Assembly (NCBI GenBank): GCA_017161655.1
Contig: JADFCV010000001.1
Location: forward strand, 453,786 to 517,785
DNA from: Candidatus Sumerlaeota bacterium
GTDB taxonomy: Bacteria > Sumerlaeota > Sumerlaeia > Sumerlaeales > Sumerlaeaceae
Direction of reading: 5' to 3'
DNA length: 64,000 bases
Shown one piece after another: positions 45,457-54,294 of the stretch. A program made the translations under genes and the position numbers. The notes beneath the pieces were generated by a model, which saw nothing but the letters and a program-made list of their open reading frames with translations, had not been told where the DNA came from and ran no database searches. Positions within the stretch are counted from its first letter, which is position 1, and every line of letters begins with the position of its first letter.

Positions 45457-46203
45457 ATGAAAGGTGTCGTTTTGGCTGGAGGGTTGGGGACGCGGCTTTA
45501 TCCTCTTACTAAGATAACAAATAAGCATCTTCTTCCTATTTACGATCAGCCGATGATCTATTACCCGATTCAGCAATTGGTAAACGCAGGCATTCGCGAG
45601 ATCATGCTGGTGACAGGTGGCTCTTTTGCTGGGCATTTTTTAAACCTGCTGGAAAATGGCGGGGACTTTGGACTGCGCCGGCTACACTATGCTTTCCAGC
45701 GTGGTGAAGGCGGGATTGCTGATGCGCTGAAGCTCGCGGAAGATTTTGTTGATGGCGACCGGTGCGTAGTGATTCTTGGGGACAACATCTTCGAAAAACC
45801 GATCGCGCCTGCTGTTGAAAAATTTCGCAATCAGTCAGAGGGAGCTCGCATTCTGCTCAAAGAAGTTCCTGATCCGCAGCGATTTGGCGTGGCGGAACTG
45901 TGTGATGGAAAAGTCGTTTCCATCGAAGAGAAGCCAGCTCAGCCGAAGAGCAGTTATGCCGTCACAGGCGTCTACATGTACGACGCCTATGTCTGGGAAG
46001 TGGTAAAAACCCTCAAACCAAGCCGGCGTAACGAGCTCGAAATTACCGATGTCAACAACGCCTACGTTGCCCGTGGCACGTTGTGCTACGACATTGTCGA
46101 TGGATGGTGGACCGACGCTGGAACCTTCGAGAGTCTCCTCCGCGCAAATCTCCTGGTGGCAGAGCAGCGTCGCAACGCATCAAGGGGTGCGCACGAGTCA
46201 TGA
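45457..46203 (+). CDS. RmlA-like sugar-1-phosphate nucleotidyltransferase
   Basis: 248 residues from ATG 45457, preceded by GGAGG (45447-45451); the upstream frame to 45412 is rejected. Signature GGLGTRLYPLT, the LGDNIFE block, EEKP and a GVYMYD motif, as in glucose-1-phosphate thymidylyltransferases. It is about 40 residues shorter than RmlA and lacks its C-terminal helical extension, like the short SpsI/archaeal-type forms. Likely product dTDP-glucose for surface sugars. Confidence 0.87.
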   Translation: MKGVVLAGGLGTRLYPLTKITNKHLLPIYDQPMIYYPIQQLVNAGIREIMLVTGGSFAGHFLNLLENGGDFGLRRLHYAFQRGEGGIADALKLAEDFVDGDRCVVILGDNIFEKPIAPAVEKFRNQSEGARILLKEVPDPQRFGVAELCDGKVVSIEEKPAQPKSSYAVTGVYMYDAYVWEVVKTLKPSRRNELEITDVNNAYVARGTLCYDIVDGWWTDAGTFESLLRANLLVAEQRRNASRGAHES

Positions 46204-46225
46204 ACTGAAGCGGCTAGATCTTTAA

Positions 46226-47323
46226 TTATGCAGCAGGCTGCCCTTCTTCTGTCTGGCTCATGAGTGCCATCATCTTTTCCCGCATTTCGCCTGGATAATG
46301 GCATCGTTGGAGAGCGACTTCGCCCGTGATGATGCCGCGCTTGTAAAGGTTCAGCAAGTAATCATCGAGGGTGATCATGCCCTGCTTTGCGCTCGTTTGA
46401 ATTGTTGAAATGATGCGGTTGACCTTTTTCTCGCGAATGAGGTTTGCGACCGCGGGCGTGTTGTGCAAAATCTCGTAGGCGGCTACACGTCCCTTCCCAC
46501 TTGCTCGCGGGACAAGTGTTTGCGCGATAATCGTACGTAGGGCGACAGAGAGGACCGCACGGATTTGTTCCTGTTGGTTCACTGGGAATGCGTCAATAAT
46601 ACGGTTCACTGTTTCTGAAGCGGACACAGTGTGCAATGTTGCAAAAACCAAGTGTCCTGTTTCTGCTGCAGTGATCGCCGCTTCCATAGTTTCAAGGTCG
46701 CGCATTTCGCCCACGAGAATCACGTCAGGGTCCTGACGCAAAGCACCACGCAGAGCGTAAGCAAAGCTGGGCGTGTCAACGTGCAACTCGCGGTGTGTGA
46801 CAATAGCCTTTTTGTGCGGGTGAATGTATTCGAGCGGGTCTTCAATGGTGATGATGTGGCAATAACGCTCAGAATTGATATAGTCGATCATTGTTGCCAA
46901 CGTTGTGGTCTTGCCCGATCCAGTTGGACCCGTAACAAGAACGAGACCGCGGTGTGCGTGAAGGACTTCGATAATCGAATCGCGTGGCAAACCGAGCTGA
47001 TCAAACGTGAGGATCTTTGAAGGGATGAGACGCATCACGATCGAGATATTGCCCCGGGCTCGAAAAACTGCGCAACGGAAGCGTGCTAAATCGCTGTAAG
47101 CGTAAGCGAAATCAGCGCTCCCTGTTTCCTGAATCATTTGCTGGTAGCGCGGCGGGGTAATCTCCCGCATCAGCCGGTCTGAGTCTTCAGGCGTAATAAT
47201 GTGCGGATCAACAACGTCCAAAATTCCGTGAAGTCGCATGACGGGCGGCTTTCCTACGGAGATGTGCAAGTCCGACGCTTCGCGCTCCACAACGAGTTTG
47301 AGCATTTCGTTCATTTCGAGCAT
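46226..47323 (-). CDS. pilT: Type IV pilus retraction ATPase
   Basis: 365 residues. N-terminal PAS-like domain (ASDLHISVGKPPVMRLHG), Walker A GPTGSGKT at 132-139, Asp box ITIEDPLEYIH, Walker B ILVGEMRDLET, His box ATLHTVSASETVNRIID, and the AIRNLIRE-like stretch AVANLIREKK. Drives pilus retraction and twitching. GAGAGAGG lies nine bases before the ATG. It is not next to the pseudopilin genes, 8 kb away. Confidence 0.95.
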   Translation of the reverse strand: MLEMNEMLKLVVEREASDLHISVGKPPVMRLHGILDVVDPHIITPEDSDRLMREITPPRYQQMIQETGSADFAYAYSDLARFRCAVFRARGNISIVMRLIPSKILTFDQLGLPRDSIIEVLHAHRGLVLVTGPTGSGKTTTLATMIDYINSERYCHIITIEDPLEYIHPHKKAIVTHRELHVDTPSFAYALRGALRQDPDVILVGEMRDLETMEAAITAAETGHLVFATLHTVSASETVNRIIDAFPVNQQEQIRAVLSVALRTIIAQTLVPRASGKGRVAAYEILHNTPAVANLIREKKVNRIISTIQTSAKQGMITLDDYLLNLYKRGIITGEVALQRCHYPGEMREKMMALMSQTEEGQPAA

Positions 47324-47358
47324 GGTGGCAAAACCTCTCTCGTTCGTGTTACATTACT

Positions 47359-47382
47359 GCCTATAACATCCGATTATAGGGC
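47359..47382 (-). promoter_or_regulatory. TATAAT box within an inverted repeat before pilT
   Basis: CCTATAA (47360-47366) and TTATAGG (47374-47380) form perfect 7-bp arms over a 7-base centre. The minus-strand right arm contains TATAAT (47378-47373), about 50 bases before the pilT ATG. A good -35 was not found, so this may be an operator over an activator-dependent promoter. Confidence 0.35.
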
Positions 47383-47447
47383 ATCTTCTGCCTGCCCCCA
47401 ACGACATTGCCAATATCCTGGATGTGAGGCGCCCACGGCAAGAACAA

Positions 47448-48266
47448 TCAATGTGCAGGCGGAGTGATGTCTGCTCGTGCAAAAGAAGTCTTTTCTAGCC
47501 AGACCATTGAATCCGCTGGACCGATGCTTTCGCTTACGAAATTAATGCCCTGGGTCCCAGTCTGGGTGCTCCAGTAGTGAATTGCTTTTCGTCGGCCCTC
47601 ATTGTCGTATTGCCAACCCACAAAAATCACGCTGTGACCACTTTTATTGTGTCGCCAGATTTGGACAAAATCTCCTGGCAGGGCTTCGTCTGGGGTGACC
47701 TTCCGGCCGAGGTGGTATGCCTCCAGGGCATCACCCGGCCCACGAGCGTACAGTTCCGTGCAAAACCAAAGACGTTTAAATTCGTCGGGGTTTATGTTCG
47801 AAAATGAAGATTCCAGGCCAAGAGCTTCCAGCGCTCGGTAAAACACTTCTAATGTAAGACCGCAGCAATAAGTACGCCCCTGTGGCTCCCCTTTCATGAC
47901 CGGACGGCCCCCAAGGATGACATCAGTGGTGCAGCCATCATAGTTCAATTCCCCTTTACGCGGCCAAAAGTAAGCGTGTCGGCCGTTTCGCGGATACTTG
48001 AGGATAATTTCCACAACTTTGCGGTTAAAAGTGGGCAACGTAGCCGACGTTGCGAGAAGATGTTCTTCATAGGGGAACGGATGAGCTTCGGCGTTCCGGT
48101 TTGAAGAAGAGTTGCGGGCTTTCGTTTCTACGCTCGCAACCGGTGAGGAGGATGGTGTATCCGTAGCCGTCAGAGCGTCTGAAACACTCGGTGAGGTGAT
48201 CTTTGTTCCTGCCCAACACGGGAAAATCCCAAGGATGAAAATGAGGGAAATCCACAGGCGTATCAT
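47448..48266 (-). CDS. Exported NlpC/P60- or CHAP-like cysteine peptidase-fold protein
   Basis: 272 residues with signal sequence MIRLWISLIFILGIFPCWAG and a Ser/Thr-rich linker to about 55. The catalytic-like part has YCCGLTLEVFYRALEALG (Cys on a helix), LPGDFVQIWRHNKSGHSVIFVGW (His) and HYWSTQTGTQGINFV, the order of papain-fold amidases. Probably trims peptidoglycan or another amide outside the cytoplasm. ATGA overlap with the aminotransferase gene upstream. Confidence 0.72.
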   Translation of the reverse strand: MIRLWISLIFILGIFPCWAGTKITSPSVSDALTATDTPSSSPVASVETKARNSSSNRNAEAHPFPYEEHLLATSATLPTFNRKVVEIILKYPRNGRHAYFWPRKGELNYDGCTTDVILGGRPVMKGEPQGRTYCCGLTLEVFYRALEALGLESSFSNINPDEFKRLWFCTELYARGPGDALEAYHLGRKVTPDEALPGDFVQIWRHNKSGHSVIFVGWQYDNEGRRKAIHYWSTQTGTQGINFVSESIGPADSMVWLEKTSFARADITPPAH

Positions 48267-49429
48267 ACGATTCCTGCCCTTTCGATACGGTCAAATGCTT
48301 GCTCAATTCTCTCTTCAGGTGCCGTGAGGGCAATGCGAATATATCCCTCTCCCCCGTCGCCAAAAGCTGTCCCTGGCGTGACCATCACTGCGCATTTTTT
48401 CAGAAGCTCCATGGTCATCTCCATCGAACTTTTCCCATGAAGAGTCGGCAGCCAAACATAGAATGTGCCCCGTGGAGGTGTGACATTCGGCCACTTCAGT
48501 TGTTCAAGTCTTCGCATGAGCACACGACAGCGCTCCTCATAAGTTTGTCGCAGTTTGGGAACGAGCTCATCAAAATGTTGGAGCGCGACAATAGCGGCGT
48601 CCTGCACGCCGCCAAAGACTCCAGAGTCAAGGTTCGCTTTTATCTCCGCCAAAGCCTTTACAACATCCCGATTTCCAACAGCGAAACCAATCCGCCATCC
48701 CGTCATATGAAACGTTTTTGAGAAGGAATGAAACTCGATGGCGACATCTTTTGCGCCGGAGATCTCGAGGATACTGTGGGCACGTTCGCTGCCAAAGACT
48801 AAATCAATATACGCAGCATCGTGCGCGATTACAAAGTTGTATCTTCTTGCAAACCATACAACCTTTTCAAAGAACTCGACTGAAGCAAATGCTCCCGTGG
48901 GATTGTTCGGGTAGTTCAGCCATAGGAGCCGCGTGCGACGGAGAGTGTCCGGCGGCACAGAGTCGAGGTCGGGCAAGAAACTATTCTCGCGAGTAAGTGG
49001 CAGGGCAACCGGCTCGCCGCCAGCGAACAGAGCCGACATACGATACACCGGATAACCAGGCTCCGGATACAGCACGACAGTTCCTGGATCCACCAAGGCG
49101 AGTGGGAGGTGCCCAATTCCCTCTTTCGAGCCTATCAGGACCAGTATTTCGGTGACTGGATCCAAAGCTACTCCAAACTTCGCTTGGTAATACCGTGCAA
49201 TCTCTTCTCTTAAAGCAAGCTTTCCGGTCCCAAGGGGGTAGCAGTGGTTTTCGGGTTTTTTGGCAGCAGCGGCCAAAGCTTCGACAATCAGCTGGGGCGT
49301 CGGCAGATCGGGATCGCCGATGCTCAAACTGATAACATCTTCTCCGCGTTGAAGAGCCTCTTTCTTTAGCCGATCAAGTTCGACAAAGATATAGGGCGGG
49401 ATCTGTTTTAAACGTTGTGCGATCTCCAT
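48263..49429 (-). CDS. Class I/II aminotransferase, LL-diaminopimelate aminotransferase-like
   Basis: 388 residues, fold type I PLP enzyme: SIGDPDLPTP, the YPLGTGKLALREEIA block, LNYPNNPTGA, AHDAAYIDLVF, PLP lysine in SFSKTFHMTGWRIGF, and ALTAPEERIEQAFDRI. The overall pattern is that of the DapL/aspartate-aminotransferase-like group, which makes LL-DAP for lysine and cell wall in one step; exact substrate is inferred. GAGGAG precedes the ATG. Confidence 0.87.
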   Translation of the reverse strand: MEIAQRLKQIPPYIFVELDRLKKEALQRGEDVISLSIGDPDLPTPQLIVEALAAAAKKPENHCYPLGTGKLALREEIARYYQAKFGVALDPVTEILVLIGSKEGIGHLPLALVDPGTVVLYPEPGYPVYRMSALFAGGEPVALPLTRENSFLPDLDSVPPDTLRRTRLLWLNYPNNPTGAFASVEFFEKVVWFARRYNFVIAHDAAYIDLVFGSERAHSILEISGAKDVAIEFHSFSKTFHMTGWRIGFAVGNRDVVKALAEIKANLDSGVFGGVQDAAIVALQHFDELVPKLRQTYEERCRVLMRRLEQLKWPNVTPPRGTFYVWLPTLHGKSSMEMTMELLKKCAVMVTPGTAFGDGGEGYIRIALTAPEERIEQAFDRIERAGIV

Positions 49430-49477
49430 AGTTGGCGAACTCCTCTTGTTTTGGCGGCTACGGTAAATTCTTGGAGA

Positions 49478-50566
49478 TTATTCGGAGACGGAAGGATCAC
49501 TAAAGAGATCCTCCGTTGGTTGTAACTCCGCACGGTCGTCTTTCTTTTTGCCTTGCAACCCAAGGCTATACCCTAGAGCGCGTAGGAGTTCTGTTACCTC
49601 GAGGTCTTCATGTGTCCCGGAATACATGACCCGCTCGAACATCGGGCTATATTCCCATTTCGAGCTGGAGGAAGCACCGGCTCTCGGCTCGAGAAAATTG
49701 GAGATTTGCGCATCAAGCTGGTCTGCGTGGTGCACGATAATTGCCTCAAGGGTGTGTGGTTGTTTAGGGGAGCCGAATTCCAAATAGCCATGATGGCTCA
49801 GGACGATGTGCTGAATGAGAACCTTCTTCTGCGCGGGAAGCGATCCTAAGCGGGCGGCTTCATATTCAATCATCGCATATCCCATAGGAATGTGACCGAT
49901 GAGCCGTCCCATGTCAGTGTAGGCAATTTTCTTGTCGTAAGAAAACTCGAGCGTTTTCCCAATATCATGAAGAAGTGCCCCAGCAAGGAGGATGTCCTTG
50001 TTAACCGCGGGATAGTTTTCTGCAATTCTTAGGGCGTTTTTTGCAACCATCACGGTGTGTTCCAGCAAACCGCCCAAATAGGCTTGGTGCATAGCAACTG
50101 CGCTGGGGGCACGTTTGAACTGCTTCCATAATTTTGGCTTACCAAAGATTGCCTGAAGAAGTTGCTGAACATCGGCATCTCGAATTTCTCTCACTAAGGC
50201 CCAGAACTCACTCTCCAGTTGCTCGATTGAATATGGGGTAACGGGGAGAAACTCTTCTGGGTCAATGGTTTCGTCCGGGACCTTTTCCACCTTACTCACA
50301 TGGATCTGAAGTTGGTTTTGATGTGACCGCACGTCGCCTTGGATTTTGATGTAATCATTTTCGCGTATTGCCTTATTAACGAATTGATCAAAGTTGTCCC
50401 ACATCACCCCTGTGATCTTGCCTGTGGCGTCGCGCAGAACCATTGTAAGAAATGACCCTCCATCCTTGCGTGGACGGATCTGATAATTGTCCAAAAGATA
50501 AACTCCGTCGACGCGGTCGCCTGAGCGGAGATTCATCACGGCAACACGTGGTTGTGTGGAACTCAT
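49478..50566 (-). CDS. YhaM-like 3'-5' exoribonuclease (OB fold plus HD domain)
   Basis: 362 residues. N-terminal OB-fold nucleic-acid domain (GVYLLDNYQIRPRKDGGSFLTMVLRD, about 20-110) followed by an HD phosphohydrolase domain with HTVMVAKNA, LLHDIGK and HHADQLDAQ. This is the YhaM/CBF1 layout of metal-dependent single-strand nucleases. The last 40 residues are charged and variable. Diverges from miaB; dapL-like lies 48 bases downstream. Confidence 0.88.
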   Translation of the reverse strand: MSSTQPRVAVMNLRSGDRVDGVYLLDNYQIRPRKDGGSFLTMVLRDATGKITGVMWDNFDQFVNKAIRENDYIKIQGDVRSHQNQLQIHVSKVEKVPDETIDPEEFLPVTPYSIEQLESEFWALVREIRDADVQQLLQAIFGKPKLWKQFKRAPSAVAMHQAYLGGLLEHTVMVAKNALRIAENYPAVNKDILLAGALLHDIGKTLEFSYDKKIAYTDMGRLIGHIPMGYAMIEYEAARLGSLPAQKKVLIQHIVLSHHGYLEFGSPKQPHTLEAIIVHHADQLDAQISNFLEPRAGASSSSKWEYSPMFERVMYSGTHEDLEVTELLRALGYSLGLQGKKKDDRAELQPTEDLFSDPSVSE

Positions 50567-50722
50567 CTTCTATGCCTGCTTTCCTGTCAGAGTAGTCATT
50601 GTGTGCAATCGGCCTGCACTGCTTTGCAACATTGATTAAGATAGTGTGTGCGAGTGGTATGAATTTAGCTCGCAAATGCCTAATACTCTTTCAGCGAACA
50701 AGAAGCGTGGAGATTGCCAGTC

Positions 50723-52123
50723 ATGCCGTCCCTTCGTAGTTATCACATCGTGACGTACGGCTGTCAGATGAACGACAATGATTCGGAAATTATGGCAGGC
50801 ATACTCGAGAGCAAAGGGCTCGAATATGTGCCAAGTGCGGAAGATGCGGATGTTGTCGTTGTCAATACGTGTGTCGTTCGAGAAGGCGCAGAAGAGCGTG
50901 CCTTAGGGCGTGTTGCCAACCTGGCGTCGGCGAAAAAACGAGGAAACTGCAAAGTGCTCGCCATTAGCGGCTGCATGGCACAGAAGGACGGTGAGCACCT
51001 TCTGAAGCTGCTGCCCAATGTCGACCTTGTTATTGGGACGCGAGACTTGTTCAAATTGGGGGAGCTGATAGAGCATGTTGTGGTTAGCGGGGAGCGGGTT
51101 GTTGCCGTAGAAGACATTGACAAACCCGTTTTTGGGGGTGTTCAGCCTGTTCGGCGTTTCTCCCAGGTTCGCGGTCTTGTGACGGTGATGTACGGGTGCA
51201 ATAATTTCTGCACCTTCTGCATTGTCCCCCACACCCGTGGCCGCGAGGTCAGTCGTCCTGTCGCTGAAGTGGTTGAGGAAGTACGCCGACTCGCCGATGA
51301 AGGGTATTCGGAAGTCGTTCTGCTAGGACAAAACGTCAATAGCTACTACGACAAAGAGAAACGAGCTAATTTTGCGGACTTGTTGGCAGCAGTGAATGAA
51401 GTGGCAGGGATTAAGCGCATACGCTTTGTGACCTCTCATCCAAAAGACTGCACTCGGCAGCTCATCGAGGCCATTGCAACGCTTGACAAGGTATGCGAAT
51501 CTATCCACCTGCCTGTCCAGGCTGGATCCAATCGTGTTTTGCGCCGCATGAAGCGTTTTTATACTAAGGAAGAATATCTCAACCTGCTCAGTTCGCTGCG
51601 AGAACGAGTTCCCGCCATCGCTATTACGACTGACATCATTGTTGGCTTTCCAGACGAAACTGAGCAGGACTTTGAGGAGACTTATGATCTTATGGAGAGG
51701 GCACGCTGGGATAGTGCCTTCATGTTTATGTATTCTCCGCGTCCTGGCACGAAGGCCGCCGAGTGGATAGATTCAGTTCCTTTGGAGGAGAAAAAGAGAC
51801 GTTTGCAGCGTTGCATTACACTCCAAGAGAGAATCAGCACAGAAATTAATGCGCAGCTTCTAGGCACAGTTCAAAGTGTGCTTGTGGAATCTGTTTCAAA
51901 GAAGTCAGAGGCACAGCTTATGGGACGTACGCGAAGTGACAAGGCAGTTGTTTTCACGGGTCCGACGTCGCTCATTGGCCAGGAAGTCAATGTCAGGATC
52001 ACGGAAACGTTTGCACACACGCTTCGTGGCGTTCTTGTGTCTCGCGGTGAATCCTCTTTTGACGCCCGAGTTGGTTCGGACAAAAATGGACGGCGTGAGA
52101 CCATTGTGAAGCTAGGAATTTGA
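50723..52123 (+). CDS. miaB: tRNA-2-methylthio-N6-dimethylallyladenosine synthase
   Basis: Methylthiolates i6A37 of tRNAs. 466 residues from ATG 50723 (TTG 50714 also in frame). UPF0004 cluster cysteines C14, C50 and C84; radical SAM cluster C159-X3-C163-X2-C166 in YGCNNFCTFC; C-terminal TRAM domain (about 375-450). Its substrate is made by MiaA, encoded 5 kb downstream in the same direction. Confidence 0.96.
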   Translation: MPSLRSYHIVTYGCQMNDNDSEIMAGILESKGLEYVPSAEDADVVVVNTCVVREGAEERALGRVANLASAKKRGNCKVLAISGCMAQKDGEHLLKLLPNVDLVIGTRDLFKLGELIEHVVVSGERVVAVEDIDKPVFGGVQPVRRFSQVRGLVTVMYGCNNFCTFCIVPHTRGREVSRPVAEVVEEVRRLADEGYSEVVLLGQNVNSYYDKEKRANFADLLAAVNEVAGIKRIRFVTSHPKDCTRQLIEAIATLDKVCESIHLPVQAGSNRVLRRMKRFYTKEEYLNLLSSLRERVPAIAITTDIIVGFPDETEQDFEETYDLMERARWDSAFMFMYSPRPGTKAAEWIDSVPLEEKKRRLQRCITLQERISTEINAQLLGTVQSVLVESVSKKSEAQLMGRTRSDKAVVFTGPTSLIGQEVNVRITETFAHTLRGVLVSRGESSFDARVGSDKNGRRETIVKLGI

Positions 52124-52139
52124 TTCGAGGAGTCCACCT

Positions 52140-52625
52140 ATGGCAGAGTTGACACCGGTGCGAGAGTACTTTGGTACAGTTTGGAACGCCGTCAAAACCA
52201 CATTGGTGGGCATGGCTGTTACTGGCCGCTACTTGTTGAGCAAACCAGTAACATTGCAGTATCCAGATGAGAAGCCTGAAATCCCAGATGGATATAGGGG
52301 TATTCACGTCTACGAAGTTGATCGCTGCATTGCGTGTGATCAGTGTGCGATTGCTTGTCCTGTGGATTGCATCACAATCGAGAGCATCGGAAAGGGCAAG
52401 AATGCCATTCTCACACGATACGAGATTGACTACAACCGCTGTATGTTTTGCGGTCTCTGCATTGAGCCATGTCCGACAGACTGTATTCACATGGGGCGAA
52501 GCTACGACCTTACTCGTTTTAGAAGCGAAGATTGCTCAATAGATTTTGTCGAGCTGTCGAAGACAGGCCAGCAGTCCCCCACAGGCGAGCGTGTGATCTG
52601 GCTCAACGAACCCACCAAAAAATAA
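52140..52625 (+). CDS. nuoI: NuoI-like protein with two [4Fe-4S] clusters
   Basis: 161 residues, GGAG eight bases before the ATG. Two ferredoxin motifs, CIACDQCAIACPVDC and CMFCGLCIEPCPTDC, in the NuoI arrangement, with a NuoI-type N-terminus (GRYLLSKPVTLQYPDEKP) that contacts the membrane arm. In complex I it carries electrons between NuoG and NuoB. No other nuo gene is here; it sits 16 bases after miaB, so it may be a split-off complex I gene or serve another electron pathway. Confidence 0.83.
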   Translation: MAELTPVREYFGTVWNAVKTTLVGMAVTGRYLLSKPVTLQYPDEKPEIPDGYRGIHVYEVDRCIACDQCAIACPVDCITIESIGKGKNAILTRYEIDYNRCMFCGLCIEPCPTDCIHMGRSYDLTRFRSEDCSIDFVELSKTGQQSPTGERVIWLNEPTKK

Positions 52626-52730
52626 ACTTTCGTTGCGAGAGTTCCATTCTCGCCGAACGTAAGGTTAGTTCCGAGGAGGGCAAATTTCGTATTTGCTCTG
52701 CCATTCCATTTTTCCCCATCTTGATGTGGT

Positions 52731-54158
52731 ATGTCGAACGTACTTGTTCTCGGAGTCGGTCCGCTTCCCATAGATCCAACGGAGCGTCTTCATGCCCCAG
52801 GAATTCGCGTATGGCATCTGGCAAGTGTGATTCATCGCCACGGTCACGGAGTAGTGTTAGGGACAATCGATTTTGGGGATTTTCGCGATAACCCTGACGC
52901 GACAACGCGCCTAAAGCAGGAATCAGTAGCGGATCGGTTTAGTGTTTGTCGTCTTCAGTATCATTCGCAACGAACTCCAGAAGCTATCGCAACGCTTCAC
53001 GAACGGTGCAGGTTTGATTGTATCATCTCAACGACGGACATCATGAACGATGTTGCAGCGCGAGTCCCTGCACGGCTTCCGTTGTGGCTTGACTATCTGG
53101 GAGATCCACTTTGCGAGCGCCAGCTTCAGGCTGCCACATTTGACAATGACGCATCGCTCCTGGATCTTTGGCGAGTTATGCTCGAAGCACTACTTCACGG
53201 GGATCGATTTAGCGTGGCGAGTACGCCGCAAAAGTACACGCTTATTGGCCAGCTTGGGCTAGCTGGACGTCTTAATCAGTTCACGTCCGGTGCGGAGCTT
53301 GTCTCTGTTATTCCCAACAGTGCACGGAGAATTTATAACCAACCAGGGGTTCAACGGCGAGTTGTGAAGGGGTTTCTTATCCCCGCTGATTCTTTTATGC
53401 TGCTGTGGTCAGGGGGGTACAATACATGGACGGACCCTGAGACTCTTTTCCGCGGACTGGAAATCGCTATGCGGCAAGACCCCAGCATTTATTTCGTTTC
53501 TGTGGGTGGAGAGATTCCTGGCCATGATAACGTGACTTTTAAAAGATTTCGTGATCTCTGCGAGGGCAGTGAGCTGCGCTCGCACTTCGTGTTCATTGGC
53601 TGGGTTCCGCCAAGCGAGATGCCTAACTACTATATGCAAGCAGATGCCGCTATAAACATCGATCTGCCCTGTTATGAGGCAGAAATAGGAACTCGAACGC
53701 GTTTGGTTGATTGGGTGCAATATGATATTCCTGTGATCACGACGCCTTTGTGTGAACCTGCAAAGCTTTTGGCAGAGAAAGGACTTATTGAGGCCTTTGA
53801 TCCCGCTAGCCCAACGAGTTTAGCGGATGCTCTTCTGCGTCTGAGGGGGAATTTGGAACAAGCGCGAATCCGGGCCAGACAGGCACACGCTTTTCTTGAT
53901 GAGCTTTTTGACGAGGAGCGCAATTTCACTCCCCTACTCCGCTGGGTTGAAGAACCCAGTTTTGCCCCCGACCGTCTCGTGGCGGATTCACGAGTCCCGG
54001 GGGCTACATCGGCCGTGGTTTTTCCTGATTGCGAGGTTGCGCGACAGAATGTTGTGCTTTTTGCCAAATTCGGTCGGGCCGGAGCCAACAGGGGACGGTC
54101 TTACACGAAAGGGTCTTTGTGGCAGAGAATAAGACGGCGCATTTTGGGCCAAGGTTGA
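52731..54158 (+). CDS. GT-B type glycosyltransferase
   Basis: 475 residues. N-terminal domain with VLGVGPLPIDPTERLHAPGIR, middle LWLDYLGDP, donor domain FMLLWSGGYNTWTDPETLF, VFIGWVPPSEMPNYYMQADAAIN and DYVQYD-like WVQYDIPVITT. Family-4-like but divergent; the usual E-x7-E is EAEIGTRTRL here. A basic C-terminal tail of about 60 residues follows. Probably a surface-glycan enzyme. No clear ribosome binding site. Confidence 0.75.
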   Translation: MSNVLVLGVGPLPIDPTERLHAPGIRVWHLASVIHRHGHGVVLGTIDFGDFRDNPDATTRLKQESVADRFSVCRLQYHSQRTPEAIATLHERCRFDCIISTTDIMNDVAARVPARLPLWLDYLGDPLCERQLQAATFDNDASLLDLWRVMLEALLHGDRFSVASTPQKYTLIGQLGLAGRLNQFTSGAELVSVIPNSARRIYNQPGVQRRVVKGFLIPADSFMLLWSGGYNTWTDPETLFRGLEIAMRQDPSIYFVSVGGEIPGHDNVTFKRFRDLCEGSELRSHFVFIGWVPPSEMPNYYMQADAAINIDLPCYEAEIGTRTRLVDWVQYDIPVITTPLCEPAKLLAEKGLIEAFDPASPTSLADALLRLRGNLEQARIRARQAHAFLDELFDEERNFTPLLRWVEEPSFAPDRLVADSRVPGATSAVVFPDCEVARQNVVLFAKFGRAGANRGRSYTKGSLWQRIRRRILGQG

Positions 54159-54201
54159 GACCGACAGGCAGTGGCCCTAGAAGGATGAATTCCGTGACCT
54201 T

Positions 54202-54229
54202 TTGAAAATGCCTGACACAACTATGTAAT
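54202..54229 (+). promoter_or_regulatory. Candidate promoter before mrp
   Basis: TTGAAA (54202-54207), 16-base spacer, TGTAAT (54224-54229), 65 bases before the mrp ATG in a 136-bp intergenic region. Would drive mrp-rlmN-pgeF-miaA, which are packed with overlaps or 1-11 base gaps. Confidence 0.35.
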
Positions 54230-54294
54230 CAGAAGCTAAGCAGTACGCTTTTGCATAAGTTTTAACTATCTTATTCAATCATAAGGAATATGGG

